A stretch of 26,939 bases of DNA from Chara braunii (GCA_003427395.1 BFEA01000315.1:1266941-1293879); one strand, 5' to 3'. Positions 1 through 8,820 are shown, counted from the stretch's first letter. The notes: generated by a model not told the origin, from the sequence alone. A program made the numbers and translations.

Positions 1-860
1 AGAGTGATGCGTGTGGGATATCCAGGGTGATCCAGTGTATGTGAACAGTGAGATGTTTGGGCGCTGAAGTCGCCATAGCCAATTGAGAGTGAACTCGTAT
101 CTGAAAGCCATATCTCTGAGTTTTGAGTGGGCGAATGTCGCCAGTATGCTGCGTTGCTGTTTACATGCATGAAAAGTGTGTTTGAGAACTAGTCTGATTG
201 CATGTTTCGACAAACTCGTATAATTACCAGTGGACATCATACCAAACAAAGAAAGGTTGCGCATAAGAGTTCACAGTTATTCAGGGGAAAAAAAAAAAGG
301 AACCCTGCTTCTCATGACTCCTGCTGGGAGATTATCTATTTCACGTCGGTGGTGGAGTGAATTTTTTTCGTTTTTTTTTGGCCCAGAAAAATCTATTTAG
401 TAGCATGTGCTCTGATGGACCAGGTATTGAAGCTAATGATTTTCTCCATGGTATGGACTATATCTTCCACTTTTCTGTCAGCTTACGATTAAGGCGCTGC
501 TTGCCACGCAGCGCGCGGTGAGGCGGCAAAAGTTGCTTCGCTTGTAGTCTCTGAGGCTCCTTCCTTGTCGAGTGAGTCGTCACTGTAAACTATGGCAGCA
601 AATTGTGTGACCTTTTGTCGGTCGATTCCAGTACATCACATTAAGGTAGGTTTTAAACAAAACACTCGAACCTGCATTCGGACTCGTCTCGATTTCACGT
701 CCAACATGCATACATGCAGATGCCGGTGGCAAAACAACTTCCTCAAAGCAGAATCAGCAACAAACTTGAGATGGCGCAGTGAGCACACACAGAAAAAAAA
801 ACTCTTATGGCCTTAGGCCAGGAACTCAGCTTAAGTCAACTTGTCACATCTTGCGGCTAT
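1..860. other. Intergenic DNA, no gene recognised
   Basis: I read both strands and found no convincing coding sequence. The longest plus-strand frame here (592-816) has ordinary, non-conserved residues and runs into an A-rich stretch, so I treat it as chance. The stretch has a short A run near 289-298 and T-rich runs near 361-379. No RNA gene, terminal repeat or promoter signature is evident. Confidence 0.6.
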
Positions 861-1020
861 GGCGTATCCACCATCAGACACACTCACACACTCACACGCA
901 CATACGCACACAACACGTGGATATATCCTGAATGTCTGCACTCACACACACTATCTTCTATCTTCTATCTTCCACACATGGGCGGCTATAGCTGCCGTTG
1001 TCTTCCTCCTCCTACCGGCT
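861..1020 (+). repeat. 160-bp direct duplication, copy 1 (artefact-associated)
   Basis: These 160 bases, from ggcgtatccaccatc to cctcctaccggct, are repeated base for base at 1059-1218. The two copies are separated only by a 38-bp synthetic adaptor junction. An exact duplication that abuts an adaptor on both inner edges is best explained as overlapping contig ends joined through untrimmed adaptor. The genome therefore probably has one copy. The content is a low-complexity CACA-rich stretch followed by a TCTTCTA repeat. Confidence 0.93.
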
Positions 1021-1058
1021 CTGTCTCTTATACACATCTAGATGTGTATAAGAGACAG
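1021..1058. other. Nextera/Tn5 mosaic-end junction adaptor (non-genomic)
   Basis: Positions 1021-1039 read ctgtctcttatacacatct and 1040-1058 read agatgtgtataagagacag. These are the 19-bp Tn5 mosaic end and its exact reverse complement joined head to head. That 38-bp palindrome is the circularisation junction of the Nextera mate-pair library kit. No transposase or transposon body lies between the ends, so it is not a natural insertion. It should be masked. Confidence 0.97.
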
Positions 1059-1218
1059 GGCGTATCCACCATCAGACACACTCACACACTCACACGCACA
1101 TACGCACACAACACGTGGATATATCCTGAATGTCTGCACTCACACACACTATCTTCTATCTTCTATCTTCCACACATGGGCGGCTATAGCTGCCGTTGTC
1201 TTCCTCCTCCTACCGGCT
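1059..1218 (+). repeat. 160-bp direct duplication, copy 2 (artefact-associated)
   Basis: Identical over its full length to 861-1020, at an offset of exactly 198 bp, and starting at the first base after the adaptor. Reading frames that cross 861-1218 (for example 807-1220) contain the same peptide twice with adaptor-encoded residues between the copies, and are spurious. Unique sequence resumes at 1219. Confidence 0.93.
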
Positions 1219-1997
1219 AGGGCCTCTTGCCCTCTTCAACCTGGGCTCTCCTGCTGACCACCTGTGACTCAACGCACAAGTCACTCAAGCAGCGCTTGCG
1301 TGTAGTTTGTCTCAGAACAAGTCCATGACTGATTGCCGCCTCTTTATTTATACTGTTTCGTTTGGTGGTCTGGGCCTGCGCGATGATGTCCCAGGCACTC
1401 AAGATGTGCAGTCCCACTCTGGTACTTGCTGCAAAACGGACTGGACTGGGACTGCCTTTTCATGTGCCCCTTCGGGGTTGACTTGGGACTCTTGACCTTT
1501 CAGAGACTTGACTGGCTGCCTCTACTGACTTCGAGAGGTCAAGTAGACTCTTCGAGACCCAAGCTAGCCAGGACGTACTGACCTTTCAGAGGACGTATGG
1601 CCAGTTGGCCTTTCAAAAGGTCAACTGTAAACTTGCCTTTTCGGGACATCTACAGACGACCCTAAGACTTCTGAACAATAGACGTACGGATCAAGTCCAC
1701 ATGACCCGTGCTTCACACACAAGGCATTTATACACGGGTTTGGGGATAGGACCGTGGGTTGAAGGCACACGGGGTGAACAAACAAAACAAACGTACTGTT
1801 ACACTGGGTTGGGGATCAAGCCCCGGTATCATGCAATTGTTGCATGAACTGGGTGAAACACTTTCAAAACCGAGGTCGGAAAGGAAACTGAACAGAACAG
1901 AAACTGCACTTGATCTGTTTTTAGCCGAAAGGCTGAGAAACGTATGGAGTGAATATTCTACGGATGTGAATGCTCACTTTGGCTTCTGAATGCGTGT

Positions 1998-1998
<1 letters not shown>
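1219..1998. other. Intergenic DNA, short diverged repeats only
   Basis: No gene is recognised. The motif tgacctttcagag occurs near 1494 and again near 1579, and a ggcctttcaaaaggtc palindrome lies near 1604-1620. Similar gggttggggat phrases occur near 1738 and 1804. These suggest old local duplication. The open frames here are short and unlike any family I know. Confidence 0.5.

Positions 1999-2034
<36 letters not shown>
1999..2034. repeat. Poly-C homopolymer, 36 bases
   Basis: An uninterrupted run of 36 C residues, followed directly by (TCC)n to about 2052. Runs of G or C this long are uncommon and error-prone, so the exact length should not be trusted. A minus-strand poly-glycine frame across it is spurious. 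Confidence 0.95.
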
Positions 2035-2189
2035 TTCCTCCTCCTCCTCCTCTTTTAAATCATCATTTTGTTGCATAATTGGAAAAGAGGCCTGGGAGCC
2101 TCGCAAACAACATGGTTGAAAAGGTCTGGAAGCATCATCCAGATTAGCTTACAGGGTAAAGCCTGAGCGGCTCACGACCAATCTTGGGC

Positions 2190-2420
2190 ACAGTCTCAGC
2201 TGTTCTTAGCCTAAAAACTAGCCTATTCTATCCTCTACTCTAGCCTCCCTCTACATGAAACTAGCCTGTTCTATCCTACTCTAGCCTACCTCTACAGGAA
2301 CTACGTATCTAATCTACCCACCTATTCCTCTAGCCATCTAGCCTATTCTAACTACCTCTAGACCCTGTCCCTATGACGAGACAGTGGAAAGCCAATGGTT
2401 CCCACTGTCCTGAACTAGCC
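2190..2420. repeat. CTAGCCT-rich degenerate repeat tract
   Basis: Variants of ctagcctattctatcct recur at about 2217, 2262 and 2339, with related ctctagcct and acctcta phrases between them. The tract is strongly pyrimidine-biased on the plus strand. It looks like a decayed tandem array and has no coding potential. Confidence 0.55.
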
Positions 2421-2628
2421 TAGCTTCTGCAGAGAATGCGTGTTTTGACGCGCTCATCAGAATGCTGACCGCCGCCCCCACCCTGAAAAACAAAGATGCT
2501 GCCTGCTCGGCTGATTGATAACGTCTGTGAGTTTCTTGTCTTTTTTTTTCTTTTTGTGAGTTTCTTGTCTACTCAACGGTACTCAGGTACTCAGGTTGGA
2601 CGAGAACGCAGATTGCGCTTCAGGTGCT

Positions 2629-2733
2629 GTCCCTCGAACTCGCAAAATCACAAAATGACCGGCCAGATCGAGTCCCTGTAAAGTAAGGCCTAGATCTGGC
2701 TGCTGATTTTGGGATTTTGCGATTTTGAGGGCC
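2629..2733. repeat. Inverted repeat, ~43-bp arms, 19-bp spacer
   Basis: The left arm 2629-2671 (core actcgcaaaatcacaaaat) is the imperfect reverse complement of 2691-2733 (core attttgggattttgcga). The inner 32 positions match at about 27, and similarity continues outward at a lower level. The spacer is 2672-2690. The shape fits a decayed fold-back or MITE-like element. I see no clear target-site duplication and no encoded protein. Confidence 0.7.
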
Positions 2734-3229
2734 TGGTGCGAGTATGCCCTCACACTAGGACGCCTGTCCACAAATTCACAAAATTTGTGACACTTTACGG
2801 TCACAGATTGCCTCCTCGACCTGCCAAGCTGTGGGAGTTGGAAATGGGAATTTGCGGTCATCTCTGGAGGTGGAAACCTTGTGCGTGCCCTTTTGTTTTC
2901 GATTTTTTCTTGGAGCAAGGAAAGAAAACTGCCGAATGAAATGAGCACGGACGGACACAGAAAAACGAACGCAGGTAGAGGAGGGAAGCAGGGACATCCG
3001 GGAAAAAAAAAGACAATTAGAAAAGAGAACGCAGGTAGAGGAAAGCAGGGAAAAATCTGAAAGAGAAAAGATGACTAGGGACAGTTGCCGTGTGAGTATA
3101 CCAGAATTAGCAATTGGCATAACAGCGCAGCGTTGTCTCATCCAGAATGTGATGCTGTTGTGAGCCGGTTGGGGTGCAAAGATGCGAATTCGAGCTCGCA
3201 TTCTCTGCGGAATTTGCCAATCTTGACCT
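2734..3229. other. Intergenic DNA, no gene recognised
   Basis: A small palindrome (cacaaattcacaaaatttgtg) lies near 2769-2788. An A/G-rich stretch at 2925-3070 contains gaacgcaggtagagga twice (about 2969 and 3028). Overlapping minus-strand frames of 120-140 codons run through here. They are rich in Ser, Phe and Arg, resemble no known family, and are taken as chance. Confidence 0.5.
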
Positions 3230-3338
3230 TACCGTCTTCACCAGAATAGAGCGCCTGGTCATTATAGCCGTATCTGGACTGTAAATTCCACCAAATACGG
3301 CTATAATGACCGGGCGTTGTATTCTGGTGAAGACGGTA
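3230..3338. mobile_element. Fold-back (MITE-like) inverted repeat, 44-bp arms
   Basis: The left arm 3230-3273 begins taccgtcttcaccagaat. The right arm 3295-3338 ends attctggtgaagacggta. They are reverse complements at about 41 of 44 positions around a 21-base loop. Both outer ends finish at a TA dinucleotide, as expected if TA is the duplicated target of a Tc1/mariner or Stowaway-type element. That reading is an inference from the ends alone. A related single arm lies at 12727-12765, so the arm sequence is dispersed. No transposase is present. Confidence 0.7.
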
Positions 3339-3924
3339 GCTTTGCTTTGTCAGTCTGATTCCAGTAGGGTTTGAGAAAACTTTGAGGTTTGAACTGCTGA
3401 TCTGTTGGTCAACGGTTAGATTTGTGTAAGGAAGGGTTCAGCCGCGTGGGCTGAGGAATGGAAGGGAAGGATATTTGCCGGAATTTCATCTAGTCTACAC
3501 ATTTAAGCCAGCAGTACCTCGGAGCATATTTTTCCGGATGCAGGTTTCCCTGGATAAAAAGTGAACTGGTGTGGCGCCTTTTTTTCATTTTTTGCCTGGC
3601 ACCGCCAGCCCTTTTTTGGGTCCTGTAGGCTGAGCCCCAAACGATGCGGCGCGATAACGGCCTTGTCGGAGTAAAATGGCTTTGACAGGTAGGTAGTACT
3701 GGTGGCTTTAAGTGACTTGTGGGCAGTCCTGGAATGGGGATTGTCCCCCTGAATTGGGTGCCTCAATTCCTCAGGAGGTCTTCTCAGTGAGTGACCTCGA
3801 GTAAAAGTGGTGCCCGCTGTTTGCTGCAATTGTCTGCCGGTGTTCAGTCTTGTCATGATAAGAACGACACGAGTTCCGCCCCATGATGGAGTCCACCAAG
3901 GCTGGTGACTTGTTCAGCATGCTG
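3339..3924. other. Intergenic DNA, no gene recognised
   Basis: A minus-strand open frame of 117 codons (3503-3856) is the only sizeable one. It has no motif, signal or repeat that I recognise, and no supporting start context. The phrase gtccaccaaggctggtgacttgttcagc near 3890-3918 (quoted in two parts: gtccaccaaggctggt, then gacttgttcagc) resembles a segment of the 394-bp repeat downstream. Part of this stretch may be an older copy of that repeat. Confidence 0.45.
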
Positions 3925-3951
3925 TTTTTTTTTTTTTTTTTTTTTTTTTTT
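3925..3951. repeat. Poly-T tract, 27 bases
   Basis: An uninterrupted run of 27 T, which is a poly-A tract on the minus strand. It lies just left of the 394-bp tandem duplication. It could be the tail of a minus-strand retroposed sequence, but I found no matching target-site duplication on the far side. Confidence 0.9.
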
Positions 3952-3990
3952 CAAGCCAGCCAGAGAGGACTATGGTCGCAAGTTTTACGG

Positions 3991-4765
3991 TTTTTATTTT
4001 CGTAGTAGTTCCGGACCGTTTTCCCGATTTGACCCAAAGGATGCTTTTTACAGCTTTCTATCCGAAAACGACTGTGCCCAGTGGCGGTTGGGTCTTATGA
4101 CGCTTTTTACAGCTTTCCGACCAAAAGAGATTCTTTTTCGGCGGTGGGGTCCACCGAGGCAGGTAGTGTTTTCCAGCGTGAGGTCTTCTCTTTAGCCACC
4201 GAGTAATACTAGCTACCTCTCACCGCTATTGGTTTTGGAGGATAAACTCTGAATGCCAAAAGGAGAGGATCTGAGTGATCTTGCCGTGCTCCTGTAAACC
4301 ACCAGTACTTGGCCCATACGCAGGCTGCGGCCCCCTCACCTTAATGCGCCGCGACTTTCGCGGCTCGGGAATGACTGTTTTTATTTTTTATTTTCGTAGT
4401 AGTTCCGGACCGTTTTCCCGATTTGACCCAAAGGATGCTTTTTACAGCTTTCTATCCGAAAACGACTTTGCCCAGTGGCGGTTGGGTCTTATGACGCTTT
4501 TTACAGCTTTCCGACCAAAAGAGATTCTTTTTCGGCGGTGGGGTCCACCGAAGCAGGTAGTGTTTTCCAGTGTGAGGTCTTCTCTTTACCCACCGAGTAA
4601 TACTAGCTACCTCTCACCGCTATTGGTTTTGGAGGATAAACTCTGAATGCCAAAAGGAGAGGATCTGAGTGATCTTACCGCGCTCCTGTAAAACACCCGT
4701 ACTTGGCCCATACGCAGGCCGCGGCCCCCTCACCTTAATGCGCCGCGACTTTCGCGGCTCGGGAA
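3991..4765. repeat. Tandem duplication, 394-bp period, two copies
   Basis: Copy 1 (3991-4371) and copy 2 (4385-4765) are about 381 bp each and nearly identical, separated by 13 bp. They differ at only a handful of single bases. Inside each unit, ctttttacagctttc occurs twice about 60 bp apart, so the unit itself arose by duplication. Both copies contain short matching open frames in the same frame, but with no recognisable protein. A weakly similar third segment may lie at about 4975-5040 (ggttcgccgaggcag against ggtccaccgaggcag). Confidence 0.9.
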
Positions 4766-4930
4766 CTGGAGCAAAATGGCTTGCGAGTGCCAGCCAAAAT
4801 AAAGTTGTACCAGTTTGTTTCGTTCGTTTTGGTGTGCCGCACATTTCCAGCATCGGAGAAAAGTGCCTTGGAAGCACTGGTGGTTTAAGTTTGTACTATG
4901 TAGTAACCTTTTTGCGGATTTTCATCCAAG

Positions 4931-4986
4931 AAGACTTTCTTTTTTTTTCTTTTTTTTTCTTTTTTTTTTTTAAAGACTTTCTTTTC
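4931..4986. repeat. T-rich tract bracketed by aagactttct repeats
   Basis: A T-rich tract with two C interruptions (about 4940-4971) is flanked by aagactttct at 4931-4940 and again at 4973-4982. The bracketing resembles a target duplication around a bare poly-A insertion on the minus strand, but slippage within a simple repeat explains it equally well. Confidence 0.6.
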
Positions 4987-5089
4987 AGTGGTAAGGTTCG
5001 CCGAGGCAGATGTCTCCTCCAGCTGTAAGGAAGACTCTGAAATGAAAAAAAGAGAGAGAAAAAAAAGAAAGACTCCAAGACTCGATGCC

Positions 5090-5177
5090 GGTTAAAAGAG
5101 AACCTCAGTTTCTAATGCTACTCTCTTCCCTCCGGTTCAAAGAGAACCTCAGTTTCTAATGCTATTCTCTTCCCTCG
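5090..5177. repeat. Tandem duplication, 44-bp period, two copies
   Basis: Units at 5090-5133 and 5134-5177 share agagaacctcagtttctaat followed by gctactctcttccct. They differ at only a few bases. They are non-coding. Confidence 0.9.
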
Positions 5178-5202
5178 AACGCACTGCAATTTTGAATGTA
5201 TG

Positions 5203-5546
5203 CAAGGCATCTTTCCATCCTGATACGTTCGTGACGAGGGTGATTTATGTCCGGGGGAGGACGGTAGGACGGCCTTGATTCCGGTAGGGTATCGCCTCAC
5301 ATTGTCATTCATTGGTGGGTAGAGGAGAGGAAGGCATCACTATCATCCCAGCACCAAGACCATCTGCTGCTATACAAGGCATCTTTCCATCTCGATACGT
5401 TCATGACGAGGATGAGTTATGTTCGCAGGAAGACGGTAGGACGGCCTTGATTTCGGTAGGGTATCGCCTCACATTGTCATTCATTGGTGGGTAGAGGAGA
5501 GGAAGGCATCGCTATCATCCCAGCACCCAGACCGTCTGTTGCCCGT
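5203..5546. repeat. Tandem duplication, 172-bp period, two copies
   Basis: Unit 1 starts at 5203 and unit 2 at 5375, both with caaggcatctttccat. The middle of the unit, including ggtagggtatcgcctcacat, is almost unchanged between copies, while the edges differ more. No coding capacity or terminal repeats are seen, so local unequal exchange or replication slippage is the simplest origin. Confidence 0.9.
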
Positions 5547-5734
5547 GGTCTGGAACTGGGCATCCGTCGCCCTGTCAGAAGTACTGAAAAGTAATTAGCT
5601 TCCAAGTTTTGATTTTTGAAAAAAATAAAATAAAGAACAAAAGATCTAGGAAAAAGATAAGTCGTGCACCATCGAAGTAAGAAAACCTTAACTCTTTTTA
5701 GATGGTAGTATTGAGATTCACAGCTAAATTTGAA

Positions 5735-5751
5735 GGGGGGGGGGGGGGGGG
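5735..5751. repeat. Poly-G homopolymer, 17 bases
   Basis: A run of 17 G residues. The length is uncertain because of sequencing error in such runs. The neighbouring stretch 5547-6400 shows no gene, RNA or structured repeat that I can support. Confidence 0.9.
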
Positions 5752-6400
5752 AACGAGAATAAAACATTTGTAGGGCCTGGTCCCATGGGTGGTGCTTACC
5801 CATTATCCAGATTCCTTGTTCCTGGACGTGGATTGCTGTTATTGATAGCAGACAGGAAAAAAAAAAGTGGAATCCAACCCAACCCATATAAATGGGACCT
5901 TGTCTCAGGACCTGAGGTGAATCAAAACAATGGTGATTAGGCACGGCGCTCGCTCTTTGAACCCGGAATTGAACTTTGAAATCTGATTGACCTCAGACGA
6001 AACCCGGATAAAGGGCGTCGCTCCTCTGCTCAATGTTCTCCGTGTATGTGGACTGTTTTCTGCACCATATACATACATACGGACCCAACAATTCGAATAA
6101 TTTTCAAGACCGGATTCGTTTAGGAGGTTGGGAAGAGTCTCGTAAAAGGTTCCAAATTGTGTTGCGAATCGTAAGAGAGTTTTAACTTGGCCGCCTCTGT
6201 TCAACTGTTACACAAATTTCCATTTTGTTATGCTGTGCTCCCAAATTGTGTTATTCATCGTAACAGAGTTATGGCTTCCCTCCTTCTCTCTCCCTCCCTT
6301 TCCTCCCCAGTTAGTAGCCACTAATGGTTATGCAGCCACAGTCTTGCCGACGGCATCTCTATCGGTTGCGCTGCCAGCCACAGCCTTGCGGGCGCTGCTT

Positions 6401-6660
6401 GATGCTATAGTCACCTGTGAACAGTCTGGTGGATGCTATGTATAGTCTTTGTCCTGCGGCAGTGTTGGGTGCTATGTAAAGACTTTGTCTTGCGGCACTG
6501 TTGGATGTCTTGCGGCACTGTTGGATGCTATGGTCACCTTGTGAATAGTCTACTGGTGGATGCTATGAATAGTCTTTGTCCTGCGGAAGTGTTGGGTGCT
6601 ATGTTTAGTCTTTGTCTTGCGGCACTGTTGGACGCTATGCTCACCTTGTGAATAGGTTAC
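6401..6660. repeat. Tandem repeat array, ~105-125 bp period
   Basis: The phrase gatgctatrgtcacc recurs at 6401, 6524 and (as gacgctatgctcacc) 6631. Between these points, tagtctttgtcctgcgg and ttgcggcactgttgga recur. One unit carries an extra 20-base duplication near 6497-6523. Open frames through the array are repetitive Cys/Leu-rich peptides (LRQCW, LRHCW) that simply follow the DNA repeat. I do not treat them as genes. Confidence 0.8.
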
Positions 6661-6689
6661 TGGGCCAGAATTTTGATGGAACAGTATCA

Positions 6690-7170
6690 GCGGATTGTGG
6701 CCGTGTACCTACCAATGTGACCAAGACTGGTGCTGCTCTGTGGTGATGAGAAGACACAACTAGAACGACTGGAGGGGTCTAGTTGATGACCGAGGTATGG
6801 GGACGGATGGTGGGTGTGTACCTACTGATGACAGGGGCTAGGGTACCTCCAGATGATATACAACGAATAACGATTGGAACAACAACAGTACAAGCAAAAG
6901 CGATTGGCGAGGGGTCCAGTTGACGACTAAGGTAGAGGGGTGGATGGTGGCTGTACAACTGCTGATGAGACACTAATGGTTAATGGGGACCCCTTATTTT
7001 TAGCTCCTGGCCAACGGGCCCAAAATAAGAGGGTAGAATCTCTAGGTCGTAATCAAAACAAAAGCAGTTGGACTACGAGAAGCGACTGGAGAGGGGTCTC
7101 ATGAACGAGTAAGGTGGGGCAGCCAGTGGTGGCCGTGCCTTGTCATGATAGGCTAGAACCTCTAGGTCAT
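6690..7170. repeat. Diverged tandem repeat array, ~135-180 bp spacing
   Basis: The core cgaytggmgaggggtc recurs near 6766 (one base shorter), 6901 and 7083. Each is followed by a ggtggctgt-like phrase and a ctgatga or catgata phrase. Two ctctaggtcrta motifs lie at about 7039 and 7159. Divergence is much higher than in the neighbouring arrays, so this one is older. No coding sequence is supported. Confidence 0.65.
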
Positions 7171-7254
7171 ATTAACAACATAAGTTACATAACTAGAATA
7201 ACCAATAACAGCTGTTCTACGCAGGTACACCCGTGTTGCTTGGGGGGTCTCATA

Positions 7255-7596
7255 GGTTAGACCTTGGCTTCTTTTTTTTTTTTTTTTTTTTAAAGCCCAG
7301 GGTGTTGTAGAGGCCAAGGACCAGACCCGCGGTGATTGCTGGCAGCAGAAGCCAAAGGTGGTCCTGACAGGATAGGCCACCTACCCTACCCATCCCGATG
7401 TTAATACTCCCAGCGCACCCCCTGTCCCTACTATCCTACCTCAGTGTGACCAGCACTTAGGACCATCACCCTACCAGTATCGAGGGCAACTTGGACCAGA
7501 CAGCAGTGACAAGCACCAAGGCTGGGCCAACCCCCCAGCCCTAGTGGAAGCGGAAGCGGACGAACCTAGCCGTACGGGAAGGTTAGACCTTGGCTT
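7255..7596 (-). mobile_element. Retroposed poly(A)-tailed insertion with 16-bp TSD
   Basis: The 16-mer ggttagaccttggctt occurs exactly at 7255-7270 and 7581-7596. The enclosed 310 bp (7271-7580), read on the minus strand, runs from position 7580 to a 20-base poly-A tail (the T run at 7272-7291) that directly abuts the second repeat, apart from one base. A perfect target-site duplication with a 3' A-tail is the signature of LINE-mediated retroposition. The body has no clear tRNA-type A/B boxes and no RT, so it may be a SINE of unknown origin or a 5'-truncated processed transcript. A short minus-strand frame ending in the tail encodes poly-Lys and is not meaningful. Confidence 0.8.
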
Positions 7597-8470
7597 GGGG
7601 GCACCATTAGACAATGCCTGTGATATCTAGGGTGTGCACGATTAGATCCATACACTAGGGAGCCTGGGAAAGTTCGGTTGGCCATTAGGGGTAGGGGTCC
7701 ACTCATGAGACCTGTAGAACGAACACTTGCACCTAGCACCTGAAGTACCCGTACGAAAGGGCCCGCTTAAATGTTCTTCAACCAGGTCTGAGCAGGGTTC
7801 CTACTTAGCCCTGGTGCCTACAACTGCTGTTTGGTCAGGTCACCCCACCAAGATGGTTGACGGGTGATGGTCCTCAGTGGTAGACACTGAGGTTGGACCG
7901 GAGGAGTAGGGGTGTGAACGGGAGAATTGGCAGCAGGAAGGGTTGGAAGGGGGGTCTCGTCAGGGTTAGGATCGTAAAAAAAAAAGGAAAAGAAAAGTAT
8001 CGCTACCCCAACAGAGTTTGCATTAGAAGTGAGTCCACCTTTGCAACTGGAAACCAAATGTAGGTGTGTTTTTGAAGTCGGTGTTGTTGGGCAGTAGTGA
8101 GTTTTATCATTTTTTGCAGAAAAGGATTCTGGAAAATTGCGAAAAGGAAAATTGCACTCTCGCTTTTTCCCATTTCGTCGTGAATGCAGCACCTAATCTT
8201 TGAGGTGCCCCCAAAATTTGCATGCTATGCTATCACGTGCACCCTGGCATCTTACCATCCTTTTCTTTTTGCTTAACCACCACTACCTTTCAGGCTGTGA
8301 CGCGAAGTCGAAGTCGAGCCTCATCCGAAATCTTCAGGGCCTCAGGGCTACTGGACCACAAAGGCTGGCGGCACCAGATAAAAGAAAACTGAAATGTCGC
8401 GCTGGCGCTTCGGCCCCCATTGGTGTGCAGTGCGACTCCACCTCGGCAAAAAGAGGATCGGAGGTAGTGG
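7597..8470. other. Intergenic DNA, no gene recognised
   Basis: Short open frames on both strands (about 90-125 codons) overlap one another and show no family features. An A-rich run lies at about 7976-7986. Nothing structured beyond this is visible. Confidence 0.5.
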
Positions 8471-8603
8471 TGGTTTAAGTAAGAAAGGGAGCAGCCCCTA
8501 ACATTGTTGGGTTCGTTGAAGGGTTGGAACCATACTTGCAAGTGCACGTGGTGGGCGCGGCTCGGGACGTGCGACGCATGACTGTGCACGGAACAACCTG
8601 TAA

Positions 8604-8641
8604 CCCCCCCCCCACCCAAAAAAAAAAAAAAGAAAAAAAAA
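8604..8641. repeat. Poly-C then poly-A tract
   Basis: Ten C residues (8604-8613), then accc, then an A-tract at 8618-8641 with one G interruption. The A-tract could be a plus-strand retroposon tail. The only possible target repeat is imperfect (ggatcggaggt near 8456 against gggtcggcggt near 8642), which is too weak to call an element. Confidence 0.6.
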
Positions 8642-8820
8642 GGGTCGGCGGTCGAAACGTCACGTTCGAGGGCCCCTGCGAAAATTCTTAGTAGGACCTA
8701 AAATAAAATTTTGTGGCCCGCTCTGAAGTGCCGTCGAGTTGGGGTTCGAATTTTGAAACCTCTTCCCACTCTTGCTCGGGCTGGCCTGGGGCTCTGAGGT
8801 AGGTTTCCGGTTGCACTGGA

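Noticed and set aside
1021-1058. A natural Tn5-like transposon insertion
   Set aside because: Only the two mosaic ends are present, head to head with no element between, and the 160-bp flanking duplication is far longer than Tn5's 9-bp target duplication. A library adaptor explains everything.
807-1257. Open frames 807-1220, 841-1041 and 1042-1257
   Set aside because: They run through the adaptor and the duplicated low-complexity sequence, and the repeated peptide is an artefact.
1921-2106. Minus-strand frame with poly-Gly and poly-Glu
   Set aside because: It is produced by the poly-C run and the adjacent TCC repeat.
4931-4986. A retroposon target duplication around the T-rich tract
   Set aside because: Nothing but T-rich sequence lies between the two aagactttct copies, so simple-repeat slippage is enough.
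6433-6651. Cys-rich 72-codon frame
   Set aside because: Its LRQCW/LRHCW pattern is dictated by the tandem DNA repeat, which carries indels that break the frame.
5090-7170. CRISPR-like arrays
   Set aside because: The repeats are direct tandem duplications without uniform short repeats and unique spacers, and the host is eukaryotic.
8456-8652. A SINE with A-tail at 8618-8641
   Set aside because: The candidate target repeats match at only about 9 of 11 positions, and no element body or promoter boxes are recognisable.
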